DNA of 64,000 nucleotides from assembly GCF_003990915.1 (NCBI RefSeq), contig NZ_BHXQ01000002.1, positions 62,001 through 126,000 on the forward strand, read 5' to 3'. The stretch comes from Chryseotalea sanaruensis (GTDB lineage Bacteria > Bacteroidota > Bacteroidia > Cytophagales > Cyclobacteriaceae). The first letter of the stretch is position 1, and each line of letters opens with the position of its first letter. Below, piece after piece: positions 17,525 through 27,008 of the stretch. The notes under the pieces were generated by a model that did no database searches, was not told the origin of the DNA, and was given only the letters and a program-made list of their open reading frames with translations. A program made the translations under genes and the position numbers.

Positions 17525-18324
17525 ATTTAGAAGAATACATATCGAGTGGGGTTTTAGAGGCTTATGCTGCTGGCTTGCTTGCGGAAAATGAACGCAAAGA
17601 AGTAGAGCAGAATGTGCAACTATACCCAGCGCTAAAAACTGAATTGGAGCAGATAGAAGCAACGCAGGAGCTACTGTTAATGAAGGGAGCAATACAACCG
17701 GCCTCCAATGTAAAAGCGTTGATTTTCGAAGCGCTCGATCAGCAAAATGATAAAAAAGTAATCCCTTTAAAATCTACCAACAATCAAACGCGCTTTTGGC
17801 AATTCGCTGTAGCCGCCTCTTTAAGTCTGGCGATTATCAGTTCGTTTCTGGCTTACAACTATTACAACAAGTGGCGCACAACTGTTATCAGCTTCAATGA
17901 TCTGCTTACACGCAACCAACAAATAGCAGAGGACTACAATACTGTAAACAACCGCATCAGTGAAATTGAAACTGACTTGCGCGTGATGAATAACCCTGAC
18001 TTCAAACGTGTTGTAATGAAGGGTACTGACAATGCTCCGCAAGCTTTAGCGGCTGTCTATTGGAATGAAAATAGTCAGGAAGTGTACCTCAGCCTTCAGA
18101 ATATGAAGGCGCTTTCAAAAGAAAATCAATATCAACTTTGGGCTATCATTGATGGGAAGCCGGTTGATGCTGGTGTTTTCGATGGAAATCTGGCCGGTCT
18201 TATCAAAATGAAGAATATTGGACAAGGTGCAGCAGCATTTGCAGTAACCATTGAACCAAAGGGCGGCAAATCAAGTCCTACACTTGAAACCATGCAAGTT
18301 ATAGGCAACACAACAGCAGTCTAA
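17521..18324 (+). CDS. Anti-sigma factor, RskA-like
   Basis: 267 residues starting at TTG within the TTGA that ends the sigma gene. The N-terminal cytoplasmic part (EEYISSGVLEAYAAGLLAE) matches the zinc-less anti-sigma domain, one membrane helix lies at about residues 93-112, a coiled stretch follows, and the C-terminal periplasmic RskA domain shows QLWAIIDGKPVDAGVF and FAVTIEPKGG. It should hold the sigma factor at the membrane until an envelope signal frees it. The four-base overlap implies coupled translation and fixed stoichiometry. Confidence 0.9.
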   Translation: MNLEEYISSGVLEAYAAGLLAENERKEVEQNVQLYPALKTELEQIEATQELLLMKGAIQPASNVKALIFEALDQQNDKKVIPLKSTNNQTRFWQFAVAASLSLAIISSFLAYNYYNKWRTTVISFNDLLTRNQQIAEDYNTVNNRISEIETDLRVMNNPDFKRVVMKGTDNAPQALAAVYWNENSQEVYLSLQNMKALSKENQYQLWAIIDGKPVDAGVFDGNLAGLIKMKNIGQGAAAFAVTIEPKGGKSSPTLETMQVIGNTTAV

Positions 18325-18412
18325 TGTCTGCCAAATGACTTAAATCACCTTGTTTTTTTGCCTTTTCACAGCCTTTTTAGACTTTTTACCTGAACAATGG
18401 TTTACTAAAGCG

Positions 18413-18420
18413 TATCTTTG
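18413..18420 (+). promoter_or_regulatory. -7 box ahead of the 39-residue membrane protein
   Basis: TATCTTTG, identical to the lpdA box, 14 bases before the GTG at 18435. No clear TTTG at the expected -33 position. Confidence 0.45.
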
Positions 18421-18434
18421 ATCATTAATTTAAA

Positions 18435-18554
18435 GTGAAAAAAAATCTACCCGTACAAGGCTATTACAAAAGAGCGAAAGTTTTTGGCTTGATGCTGATC
18501 GCTATTTTGGCCATTCTTACAGCCATCTACCTCTACAATTGGTATAATTCCTGA
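18435..18554 (+). CDS. Single-helix membrane miniprotein (39 aa)
   Basis: GTG start, 39 residues: a basic N-terminus (KKNLPVQGYYKRAKVFG), one hydrophobic helix (LMLIAILAILTAIYLY) and a short NWYNS tail. A TAnnTTTG box lies just upstream. The basic-inside pattern and the promoter argue for a real gene, but there is no family match I can name. It lies between the anti-sigma gene and the large TPR gene. Confidence 0.45.
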   Translation: MKKNLPVQGYYKRAKVFGLMLIAILAILTAIYLYNWYNS

Positions 18555-18615
18555 TCTGATTGCCTTCAGATAAGCGCTGTTTTTTGATAATTTAGCAGAC
18601 TAAACAGCTTCAACC

Positions 18616-21600
18616 ATGAAGGCATACACTATAGGCATTTTTCTCCTTTTCAGTTTAACACTGCACGCGCAAAAGCAAGACTCAATCATGCAGGTGCAAT
18701 ATGCTTCTGCATTAAAAAAACTGGAGGCTAATGATTTGAATGATGCCATTCTCCAATTCACCCAACTCATTAACTCTGGCTTCAGCAATAAAGAAGTGTT
18801 TGTCAAAAGAGGCGTTTCGCATGCTAAACAACAGCAATATGACAAAGCCAGGTTAGACCTGGATGAAGCGATAAAAGCACGCATCAATACTGCCGAACTT
18901 TTTGAATACCGTGGCATAGCCAAATATAATTTGAATGATGCTACTGGTGCCGCTACTGATCTCGAAAAAGCCACAAGTATGGGCGCCAATAATTTTGATG
19001 TCTTTGCTACACTAGGTAATGCTAAATTTAAACTGGAAAGTTATAAAGATGCCATTGCTAATTACGACAAGGCCATAGCGCTTGGTAAAGCAGACCACAT
19101 ACTTTACAACAACCGCGGTAAGGCCAAATTCAACTTACAAGATTTTCAAAATGCTTTACCCGATTTCGATAAAGCCTTAGCATTGAAAAGCGACTATGAT
19201 AAAGCCCTTGAAAACAGAGCGGCCACACGTTATGCTTTAAAAGATTGGAAAGGCAGTGTAGAAGATTTCGAAAAAATGATTGCGGCCGGAAAAACTGAAA
19301 CAGAACTTTTTCAGAAAGCAGGAACAGCTAAATATGAATTGAAAGATACCAAAGGCACCATAGATGCACTCAGTAAAGTTACAGTCAAAGGTGTTCGCGA
19401 TAAAGATGTATTCCAGATGCTTGGGCTTAGTTTGGCTACTTCAGGTGATTGTACAGAAGCACAAAAAAACCTGAGTGCTGCTGTTGCTATGGGTAGCACT
19501 GATAAAGATGTATTTCGTCAGCTCGGCACTTGCCAGTTTAAAAATAAAGAGTTTACACCAGCTATCGAGTCATTAAGTCGCGCCATCACAGCGGGTGTTA
19601 ATGAAGTAGATGTATTTGTAATGCGTGGCCATGCTTACTTCAACACTAAAAACAATGAAGCTGCAGCTAAAGATTATGAAAAAGCTATTTCGCTTGGTGC
19701 CAAAGAGTATGATGTTTTCAAAAATATGGGAGATATCAGTTTCCTGAAAAATGATTTTCCTGCTGCCATAAAACATTACGATGCCGCACTTTCACTAAAC
19801 GACAAAGATCCAATTGTTTGGAATAATCGTGGCAAGGCTAAAGCAAATACACAAGACTTAAAAAATGCCATCCCTGATTTTGATAAAGCTATTGCACTAA
19901 AAGAAGATTACGACAAAGCCATTGAAAATCGTGCTAACACACATTATGCTCTACAAAACTGGAAAGAGGCTTCTTCTGATTTTGATAAATTGATTGCCTC
20001 CGGAAAAACCGAAACAGAATTTCTGCAGAAAACTGGAACTGCCAAATACACACTTAAAGATTTTAAAGGAAGTGCTGATGCTTTAAACAAAGTAATCGCT
20101 AAAGGAGTAAAAGATAAAGATGTTTATAAAATGCTTGGCTTAAGTCAGGCACAAAATGGCGATTGTGTAGAGTCTGCAAAAAATCTGACAGCAGCAGTAA
20201 ACATGGGGATTAGTGATGCAGAAACACTCAATCAATTAGGAACATGCCAATACAAGAATAAAGATTTCAGTGGCGCATTAGAGTCATTAAGCAAAGCGGT
20301 AACAGCGGGCGCCAGTAGTGCAGATTTATTCTTAATGAAAGGTCTGTCTGCCATCAACCTGCAAAAGCCAGATCTTGCTGAACCTGATCTTGAAAAAGCC
20401 ATAGCTATGGGGGCCAAAGATTTTGATGCCTTTAAAAATTTAGGTGATATCACTTTCAAGAAAAATGATTTTCCAAAAGCCATCTCTTACTATAATGAAG
20501 CATCAGTGCTTAATGATAAAGATCCAGTGCTCTTCAATAACAGAGGAAAAGCAAAAATGAATAGCGGTCAAATACCCGCATCAATTCCAGACTTCGACAA
20601 AGCTATTCAGTTAAAAAATGATTATTCAAAGGCTTACTTAAATAGAGGTACTGCTAAATACAACACAAAAGATTATGCAGGTGCTTTACCTGATCTGGAA
20701 AAAGCAAAAGTAGCAGAAGGTGAAACAGCCGAATTGCTACAAATGCTTGCGCTGGGTAATTACAACATGGCGAAAAAAGATGCAGCCAAAGATTACTTGG
20801 AGAAAGCCATTAAGGCTGGAGTAAAAGACGCAAAGGTTCTCCTCTATGCCGGCTACCTGCGCTACGATACAAAAGATTATAAAGGTACCGTTGAAGCACT
20901 TACAGCAGCTGAAGTTGCTGGTGAAAAAGAAGATGGTATCTATGAAAAAAGGGGGAAGGCTTCATTCCAATTAAAAGATTATGCGGCTGCAGAAATTGAT
21001 CTTCAAAAAACAATTACAAAAAATACAAACGACCTACTCGCCCACGAAAACCTTGCCCTAAGCAAACTGCAACTAAAAAAAGAAGAAGAGGCTCAACCCA
21101 TACTGGAAAAAGCAGTTACACTAAACTCTCAAAACAAAGAAGTTTACTATGCAGCAGGTAATGGACGCTTCAAACAAAATAATTTTACGGGAAGTATTGA
21201 GGCTTATGATAAGGCAATTACACTAGGGCAAAACGATGAGGTGATTTACAACAACAGAGGGAAAGCTAAAGTAAATGCTGGATTAGTTAAAGAGTCACTT
21301 ACCGACTTTGATCGTGCCATCGGACTCAAGAATGAATATACGCTTGCCTTCAACAATCGTGGTAAAGCACGTTACGCTCTAAATGATTTTAAAGGTGCCG
21401 GTGCTGATATGGCTATTGTTGCATCTCGCAATCAGGCCGGAACAGATGAATTCGCCATACTTGCCATCTCAAAATATAAAACTGAAGATTACAAAGGCAC
21501 TCTCGATCCTGCTACAAAAGCTATTGATGCAGGTTCCACAAATGCCAAGGTGTATGAGGCCCGAGGAGGATCACAATTTAAACTAAAAACTTATGATAAG

Positions 21601-22803
21601 GCTATTGTCGATTTAGCCAAAGCAATTGAATTAGGCGAGAAAACCGCTGAAGTTTATTATCAACTTGGTACAGCACGCTTTGAGCTAAAAGATTTCACTA
21701 CTGCACTAACTGATTTAGACAATGCCATCAATAGTGGCATTAATGATGCTATTGCATATGATATGCGCGGTGTATGCAAACTAGAAACTAAAAGATATGA
21801 TGAAGCACAAAGTGATTTTACAACAGCTATAGAAAAAGATAGTAAACTAGCCGTTGCGTTCTTTCACCGTGGCGATGCCCGTTACTGGCTAAAAAATGCT
21901 ACTGGCGCGTTAGATGATTACACTCAAGCCGTTACGCTTGGTCACCGTGATCCAGCACTTTATAATAATAGAGGCCGCATTTATCTGGAAATGGAAAATT
22001 ATCCTGATGCACTTAAAGATTTTAACACTGCACTTACCAGTAATAAAGAATACGTAACTGCTTACCAGAACAGAGGTTCTCTTTATGTTAAAACAAATAA
22101 GTTTGATGAGGCTGCAAAAGACTTCCGCATGGTTGAAAAAATCACCCAAAAGCCTGATGCCGAACTTAATCGCCAGCTGGCAGATGCCTACTACAATGGA
22201 AACAATTATGTAGCTGCAGAAGAATATTTAGAAAGATTGATTGCTTCAGGTATTAAAGACAAAACCGTTTTTTACAGAAGAGGCCGTGTAAGTTTAGAAC
22301 AAGAGATGTACAGAGAGGCCATCAAAAATTATGATGAAGCTCAGAAAGCCGGTGAAAACTCACCATTGCTTTTTGCAGATAAAGCCAAAGCTTATTTAGG
22401 ACTTGACGATACAAAGTCTGCTATAGTTGAACTGGGCAACGCGGTTAACGCTGATCCTAAAAATCCTGACAATTATTTTAATAGAGCTTTGATTAAAGAA
22501 GAGATTGAAGATTTTGAGGGAGCAATATTAGATTACAACCGTGTTATTCAACTCAACCCTGAAGATGGTATAGCCTATTATAACCGAGCAACTTGTAAAG
22601 CTAACAACGATGACGTAGGTGCTGCTATTTCTGATATGGATGAAGCTATTCGTATTGAACCTAAAAATGCTTCTTACTTTAAACAGCGTGGTAACTTTTA
22701 TTATCAAATGGAAGACAAACAAAAAGCTTGTGTTGATTGGAGACGTGCTGTTGAACTTGGAGACTCTAAAGCCAGATTCTCAATTGATTCTTATTGTAAG
22801 TAG
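18616..22803 (+). CDS. Giant TPR-repeat protein (1395 aa)
   Basis: Signal peptide (IGIFLLFSLTLHAQ), then from about residue 63 a continuous array of 34-residue tetratricopeptide repeats, close to 39 units, to the C-terminus. Repeats carry the usual marks, such as NNRGKAK at the start of helix A and DFDKAIAL in helix B. Residues 165-402 and 403-640 are two copies of a seven-unit block (238 residues each), and a third, more diverged copy starts at 641. No enzymatic domain, no T9SS sorting domain. Probably a periplasmic scaffold solenoid. It is alone on its strand; the gene starts 62 bases after the miniprotein. Confidence 0.93.
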   Translation: MKAYTIGIFLLFSLTLHAQKQDSIMQVQYASALKKLEANDLNDAILQFTQLINSGFSNKEVFVKRGVSHAKQQQYDKARLDLDEAIKARINTAELFEYRGIAKYNLNDATGAATDLEKATSMGANNFDVFATLGNAKFKLESYKDAIANYDKAIALGKADHILYNNRGKAKFNLQDFQNALPDFDKALALKSDYDKALENRAATRYALKDWKGSVEDFEKMIAAGKTETELFQKAGTAKYELKDTKGTIDALSKVTVKGVRDKDVFQMLGLSLATSGDCTEAQKNLSAAVAMGSTDKDVFRQLGTCQFKNKEFTPAIESLSRAITAGVNEVDVFVMRGHAYFNTKNNEAAAKDYEKAISLGAKEYDVFKNMGDISFLKNDFPAAIKHYDAALSLNDKDPIVWNNRGKAKANTQDLKNAIPDFDKAIALKEDYDKAIENRANTHYALQNWKEASSDFDKLIASGKTETEFLQKTGTAKYTLKDFKGSADALNKVIAKGVKDKDVYKMLGLSQAQNGDCVESAKNLTAAVNMGISDAETLNQLGTCQYKNKDFSGALESLSKAVTAGASSADLFLMKGLSAINLQKPDLAEPDLEKAIAMGAKDFDAFKNLGDITFKKNDFPKAISYYNEASVLNDKDPVLFNNRGKAKMNSGQIPASIPDFDKAIQLKNDYSKAYLNRGTAKYNTKDYAGALPDLEKAKVAEGETAELLQMLALGNYNMAKKDAAKDYLEKAIKAGVKDAKVLLYAGYLRYDTKDYKGTVEALTAAEVAGEKEDGIYEKRGKASFQLKDYAAAEIDLQKTITKNTNDLLAHENLALSKLQLKKEEEAQPILEKAVTLNSQNKEVYYAAGNGRFKQNNFTGSIEAYDKAITLGQNDEVIYNNRGKAKVNAGLVKESLTDFDRAIGLKNEYTLAFNNRGKARYALNDFKGAGADMAIVASRNQAGTDEFAILAISKYKTEDYKGTLDPATKAIDAGSTNAKVYEARGGSQFKLKTYDKAIVDLAKAIELGEKTAEVYYQLGTARFELKDFTTALTDLDNAINSGINDAIAYDMRGVCKLETKRYDEAQSDFTTAIEKDSKLAVAFFHRGDARYWLKNATGALDDYTQAVTLGHRDPALYNNRGRIYLEMENYPDALKDFNTALTSNKEYVTAYQNRGSLYVKTNKFDEAAKDFRMVEKITQKPDAELNRQLADAYYNGNNYVAAEEYLERLIASGIKDKTVFYRRGRVSLEQEMYREAIKNYDEAQKAGENSPLLFADKAKAYLGLDDTKSAIVELGNAVNADPKNPDNYFNRALIKEEIEDFEGAILDYNRVIQLNPEDGIAYYNRATCKANNDDVGAAISDMDEAIRIEPKNASYFKQRGNFYYQMEDKQKACVDWRRAVELGDSKARFSIDSYCK
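19108..19821 (+). repeat. Seven-TPR super-repeat, copy A
   Basis: 714 bases, 238 codons, seven 34-residue TPRs beginning NNRGKAKFNLQDF. It aligns without gaps to copy B; shared strings include GKTETE, QLGTCQ and the unit with a Cys in SGDC/NGDC. Confidence 0.85.
19822..20535 (+). repeat. Seven-TPR super-repeat, copy B
   Basis: 714 bases directly after copy A, beginning NNRGKAKANTQDL. Same order of seven distinct TPR units as copy A, so the array grew by duplication of a seven-unit block, not one repeat at a time. Confidence 0.85.
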
Positions 22804-22865
22804 GATCAGGATTGGATCAGGCTTTAAAGATTTACTGGATTTCAGAAATTCTAAATTCTAAATAC

Positions 22866-23081
22866 TTATTTTCTAACCTTCCCTTTCTTCTTCTTAACCT
22901 CTGCCGGTTTTTCGGCAGTACGTTTACCCGTTACGCGTCTATAGATGAGGGTAAAAAAAAGAACAGTAGAGATCATGACTGCCCAATAGCCGTTTGCAAA
23001 ACCAAAACTCATGATCTGATGTAGCCCCATGATAAAAAATGCTACGGAAGCGGATAAGAGAATTGCATCAACTAATTTCAT
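22866..23081 (-). CDS. Small two-helix membrane protein
   Basis: 71 residues: two hydrophobic helices (about 4-26 and 31-48) and a strongly basic tail (RRVTGKRT, then VKKKKGKVRK). It begins nine bases after lptC on the same strand, so it is probably in the lptC transcript. Not recognised beyond that. Confidence 0.6.
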   Translation of the reverse strand: MKLVDAILLSASVAFFIMGLHQIMSFGFANGYWAVMISTVLFFTLIYRRVTGKRTAEKPAEVKKKKGKVRK

Positions 23082-23090
23082 AAGATCTTA

Positions 23091-23612
23091 TTAATCCTCA
23101 TTTACTTCAATTACTCCAGTAACATGTTTGATCTCAAAATCAGATAGATCTTGATTCGCCTTCATCCCCTCTCCGTAAATTACGTTTCCTTGTTCGCGAA
23201 TGGTTACAAACTTATCTGTGAATATTTTCTGATCTGCTGGTGTCCAGAATAATTCTTCAGTATTTAATTGTTCATGCTTTATCACATTTTTAACCACTAC
23301 GTTACCTCTACCCCGCCATTTATTCTCCTCCTTAAAATAAAAAGCGTGATCAGCTGTCAGGGTGCTTTCAAGATTGCCTGCTATATCATAGAACTCCAGG
23401 TATAAACCCTCTGGAAATTCCTTGTCATCGTTTTTAAACTCATGAACCAGTGGTGTTTTCATTTTTACCTTAACGGTACTGTTCTGGCTATAGAACATTT
23501 CCATGTCCTCCATCTCACGCAAAGGACCTTCGTAAATGATTGGCTCTCTTACCTCAGTTTTTCCACAGGCAATTAGTAAAAGAGAAAAAAAAAGAACTTT
23601 TGCTTGATTCAT
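23091..23612 (-). CDS. lptC: LPS export protein LptC (lipoprotein form)
   Basis: 173 residues. The signal ends in LLLIACGK, a lipobox, as in Bacteroidota LptC. The body has the LptC beta-jellyroll strings: YSQNSTVKVKMKTP, FPEGLYLEFYDIAG, LTADHAFYF, WRGRGNVVVKN, LNTEELFW and GEGMKANQDLSDFEI. It bridges the inner-membrane LptBFG transporter to LptA in LPS transport. The gene after it on the same strand is a small membrane protein; the gene before it is a TPR protein, separated by a terminator. Confidence 0.85.
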   Translation of the reverse strand: MNQAKVLFFSLLLIACGKTEVREPIIYEGPLREMEDMEMFYSQNSTVKVKMKTPLVHEFKNDDKEFPEGLYLEFYDIAGNLESTLTADHAFYFKEENKWRGRGNVVVKNVIKHEQLNTEELFWTPADQKIFTDKFVTIREQGNVIYGEGMKANQDLSDFEIKHVTGVIEVNED

Positions 23613-23623
23613 TTTCTATTAAA

Positions 23624-23655
23624 TAAAAAAGCCATCCTGTGCATGCAGGATGGCT
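23624..23655 (-). terminator. Terminator of the TPR/barrel transcript
   Basis: AGCCATCCTG pairs with CAGGATGGCT around TGCATG. On the minus strand a run of about seven T follows, 19 bases beyond the TPR gene stop. Confidence 0.88.
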
Positions 23656-23673
23656 CTTATAGATTAGGTGAAC

Positions 23674-25002
23674 TTAATCACGAGTTCTGATTGTCGTATT
23701 TTCATTAATCCAGCAATCAACTCGGATGCTTTGTCCTTGTGAATAATTCTTAAGGAAGATATCTTCTTTTGAGGGGAAGTTAGATTTCGCAGCGCTCATC
23801 TTCTGGGTAGCACCTGCTTTTGCATAATAATCGTAAGCGATTAAGTAAACAGCTCGGTCATCTGCTTGACTATCCATTTTCTTACAATCATTGAAGCTAT
23901 TAAGGTACAAGTCACCGATTCGCTCAAAGGCATCTTTGTTAGATGGATCTGCTGCTGCTGCTTGTCTGAACAATTCTCTTGCGTCACTTTTTGATCCTTT
24001 TCTTGAAGCCATTGATCCTTGAAGAATTAACATTTCAGCTTTTGCAGCATTGTCTGGTGCCAGAGCAAGTGCTTCACTGAAATAGAATTCAGCCTTTTCA
24101 AAATTGTCCATAGTAAAGTAGCGAAGACCAAGATTTTTAGCAAGTCCATAATCTTTCTGACCATCTGCTGCATTGTGAATAGCCTCACCAGCCTCTAACC
24201 AAAGTGGATCATCAGTACACTTACCTTGCAACATAAATCCAAAGATTTTTTTAGCAAGGTTAATATCAGAAGGGTTTTGCTTAAACTTTGGAGCAAGTGT
24301 TGATTTTACACGGTCGCAATCAAAAGATACTAAAGTCAATAATATCGCATCGATTTCATCTTTAGTTTTCTTCAGTTTATCAATTGGTTTGGCTTCGCTT
24401 TGCGCCTTCTTAATTTTGGCATCAACCACAGCGCTTACCATATCATATTTTTCAAGGATCTGGTCTTCTGTCAGCTTCTTAAATTTAGCAGCAGAAATAC
24501 GCACGGACTGCATGTAGGGCACCAACAAGCCATCCATAATATTATTACCATTCAATTCGAAGGCTTTGTCCATTACTGGTAGCACTTCAGCGCCTTTTGC
24601 TCCATTGATATTGAACTTATAGTAAGAGAGTGCCTTGCGGGCCATTACTGATGCTTCTTCACCACAGTTTTTGATACGCATATCATATATGATCATCAGC
24701 GAGTCAATAAAAATCTGCTTTTTGGTAGCATCCTTTTCTACATCAGCTAACTCATCAAATATCTCAGCTCCTTGAATGTATATGCTGGTATTGAGATTGG
24801 GTGCATTAGTTAATAACCACTGATGAGGAGCAATAGCCTGCTTATAATGCTTATTTCTAACGGCATCACCGTAAAGCACATTTTTTTCTTCAGCCGTGGC
24901 TTTGTCTTCAGGCCAAGTCCAGTCTTTGCACTGTGCAAAGCTGCTCAGGCTACCAACAGATAAGGATATTACCAGAATCGCTTTGAGAACATTCATTTTC
25001 AT
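23674..25002 (-). CDS. Exported TPR protein
   Basis: 442 residues. Signal peptide (ILVISLSVGSLSSFAQ), then mostly helical repeats; clear TPRs are seen at FTMDNFEKAEFYFSEALAL and SKSDARELFRQAAAADPSN in the second half. The N-terminal WTWPEDKATAEEK stretch and a Cys near position 26 are also seen. No enzymatic motif. It lies 14 bases downstream of the barrel gene on the same strand; a helical protein next to a barrel suggests an outer-membrane assembly, but this is inference. Ends in a terminator. Confidence 0.82.
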   Translation of the reverse strand: MKMNVLKAILVISLSVGSLSSFAQCKDWTWPEDKATAEEKNVLYGDAVRNKHYKQAIAPHQWLLTNAPNLNTSIYIQGAEIFDELADVEKDATKKQIFIDSLMIIYDMRIKNCGEEASVMARKALSYYKFNINGAKGAEVLPVMDKAFELNGNNIMDGLLVPYMQSVRISAAKFKKLTEDQILEKYDMVSAVVDAKIKKAQSEAKPIDKLKKTKDEIDAILLTLVSFDCDRVKSTLAPKFKQNPSDINLAKKIFGFMLQGKCTDDPLWLEAGEAIHNAADGQKDYGLAKNLGLRYFTMDNFEKAEFYFSEALALAPDNAAKAEMLILQGSMASRKGSKSDARELFRQAAAADPSNKDAFERIGDLYLNSFNDCKKMDSQADDRAVYLIAYDYYAKAGATQKMSAAKSNFPSKEDIFLKNYSQGQSIRVDCWINENTTIRTRD

Positions 25003-25016
25003 CTTCTTTATATTAA

Positions 25017-26294
25017 CTAGTCAAACTTCCTTTTAACAAACCATCTGTCATTGAGTGTGACTCCCAAATAAACTTTAAGATAATTTTCTTTAAGTCCATT
25101 TTCTTGAACACTACCTCGTTGACCGGCTTTAAAGGCCAAATCAATGCTTGATTGTCCTGTTGGTAAAGAGAGGCCAAAATTAATGCCAAAATCATTAACC
25201 TTCTTACCGTTTGCGAAAAAAGGCGCCTGACTGAGGCCAATTCTATAGGTTACACGCTTAAAATAATTCAAAGAACTATAATCCGGAGTAAATTCACCTC
25301 CCAGAGACCAGCGCCATGTTTGTCCCAAATCATCATCTACAACATTTAACGAGCGGAAAGTGCTCCAATCCTGGTAGTAATAATCAATGCCAAACGACCA
25401 CTTAGCATCTTTTGCAAAAGAAATCCCGCCTCCAAATCCTGAAGGAAGCTCAAGCTTACCTTTTCTGGTAGCCAACACATCATTGTCAAGGGTATCTAAA
25501 GTGCTGCCGTTAAGTCTGAAATATTCAACATCTCTTTCAGCGTTGAGACGGCCATTAAAATCGTACACAGCACCAAAGTTTAATCTATAGTTACCATTGA
25601 AAAGCGAATCTATACTATATGAAATGCCTCCACCCAATAGAAAGCCTTTGGAGTAAGTCGATTCATCAACACCAGGAATAAAAGGAACTAGCTGATTATC
25701 AAGTTGAATTTCATTTAAGGTAAGTGTATTGACTGAGCCGAAAATATAGCTGGCTTTTAGACCTACCGACAAGCCTTTGTAAATTCTAAAGCCATTTGAC
25801 CAATACAACTGTGTAAGTCCCCCCGAACCCTGCTCTGTAACTTTGGTTGTATCAATTAGCTGATTGTTATTGTCAAAAACCTGCAAATCATATTGAAGAC
25901 TGTAATCAACATTGGTATAAGGCATTAAACCAACTGAGGTAGTTATTTTTCTAAAAAGTACAGGAAATGCAATAGCCAGATAGTTTAGGTTACCTGAACG
26001 AATACTTTGGTTGTTAACCCCATCTGTCAGATCAAGTTGCTCTGCAACTAAACCCACCTGAAACACAGTCAGGGTGTTATATACCAACAGGGCTGGATTT
26101 TGATTATTTAGGTGCAGAAACTGTGGTTGACTAAAGCCTAATCCCCCCATTCCCTGATTGGGTGCAAGGGCATTTCCATAGCTTTCGCCAATACCAAAAG
26201 TTGAATATGGGCTTTTTGCTGCCTGCCCTAAAACATTACTGCCCGTCAATAAAACCAACGAAAAACAGAAAAAAATACTTCTACTGACTGACAT
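25017..26294 (-). CDS. Outer-membrane beta-barrel protein, FadL-like
   Basis: 425 residues. Signal peptide up to LTGSNVLGQ, then SPYSTFGIGE, a string seen in Bacteroidota barrels located next to coaX. Many amphipathic strands follow, such as LYWSNGFRIYKGLSVGLKAS and WSFGIDYYYQDW, and a final YLKVYLGVTLNDRWFVKRKFD. It is probably an outer-membrane porin or transporter. The ATG lies within the last codons of coaX (overlap of 14 bases), so the two are translationally coupled. Confidence 0.82.
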   Translation of the reverse strand: MSVSRSIFFCFSLVLLTGSNVLGQAAKSPYSTFGIGESYGNALAPNQGMGGLGFSQPQFLHLNNQNPALLVYNTLTVFQVGLVAEQLDLTDGVNNQSIRSGNLNYLAIAFPVLFRKITTSVGLMPYTNVDYSLQYDLQVFDNNNQLIDTTKVTEQGSGGLTQLYWSNGFRIYKGLSVGLKASYIFGSVNTLTLNEIQLDNQLVPFIPGVDESTYSKGFLLGGGISYSIDSLFNGNYRLNFGAVYDFNGRLNAERDVEYFRLNGSTLDTLDNDVLATRKGKLELPSGFGGGISFAKDAKWSFGIDYYYQDWSTFRSLNVVDDDLGQTWRWSLGGEFTPDYSSLNYFKRVTYRIGLSQAPFFANGKKVNDFGINFGLSLPTGQSSIDLAFKAGQRGSVQENGLKENYLKVYLGVTLNDRWFVKRKFD

Positions 26295-27003
26295 TGTGTA
26301 ATAAAATGCTGTTTAAACCCTTCAAAACCAGATTTGGGACCGCAAATATGGCCCCTTTCAAACTGTTTTCAAAAAAATGCGTGTCTCCTCCGCATAATAT
26401 CACCCTCATTTGGGGGTAATGCTGCCTATAACGCTCAATTGTGCCTTCTATTTCAACGCACATCCCATTAAGAGCCCCACTTTGCATGCAAGATTTTGTG
26501 GTATTGCCTATAAGTGGAATATCCCCCTCAATTGCAACCTGCGGAAGTCGGGCGGTAAACTCATGCATGGCGCGTAAACGCATGTTCAGGCCGGGGGAAA
26601 TGGCGCCTCCCAGATACTCGGCATTTTGATTGATGAAATCATAGGTAATGCAGGTGCCACTGTCAATCACCAGACAAGGTTCAGCTGGAAACATTTGCAC
26701 TGCGCCACAAACACCAGCCAGGCGATCTACCCCTAAGGTTTCTGGCGTGGCATATAAATTAACAATAGGCAAAGGCAAATTATGCGTAAGGGTAATTATA
26801 CTGGGTATATGAGTTAATGAAGGAAGGATTGTATCGTAAGTTTTACTCACTGAAGCAACAATGACGGCTTGCACCCGAACACCAAGCAGGTATTCTCTTA
26901 AAGCGGCATGATCGGCAAACACCCTTTCTTCTAACAAATTGTGCTGTTTGAAAATACCTACCTTGCTGCTTGTATTTCCAATATCCACCACCAGATTATC
27001 CAT
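26281..27003 (-). CDS. coaX: Type III pantothenate kinase
   Basis: 240 residues. ASKHA-type motifs: DIGNTSSKVGIF near the N-terminus, the PHOSPHATE 2-like VIDSGTCITYDF near residue 118 and the adenosine motif GGDTHFF near residue 210. It phosphorylates pantothenate, the first step to CoA, and does not need feedback inhibition by CoA. It is divergent from anmK: the two start codons are only five bases apart. Confidence 0.93.
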   Translation of the reverse strand: MDNLVVDIGNTSSKVGIFKQHNLLEERVFADHAALREYLLGVRVQAVIVASVSKTYDTILPSLTHIPSIITLTHNLPLPIVNLYATPETLGVDRLAGVCGAVQMFPAEPCLVIDSGTCITYDFINQNAEYLGGAISPGLNMRLRAMHEFTARLPQVAIEGDIPLIGNTTKSCMQSGALNGMCVEIEGTIERYRQHYPQMRVILCGGDTHFFENSLKGAIFAVPNLVLKGLNSILLHNVSQ

Positions 27004-27008
27004 ATCGT

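Noticed and set aside
22804-22862. GGATCAGG repeat after the TPR gene
   Set aside because: Two copies of eight bases in a spacer, no symmetry or T-run; no case for function.
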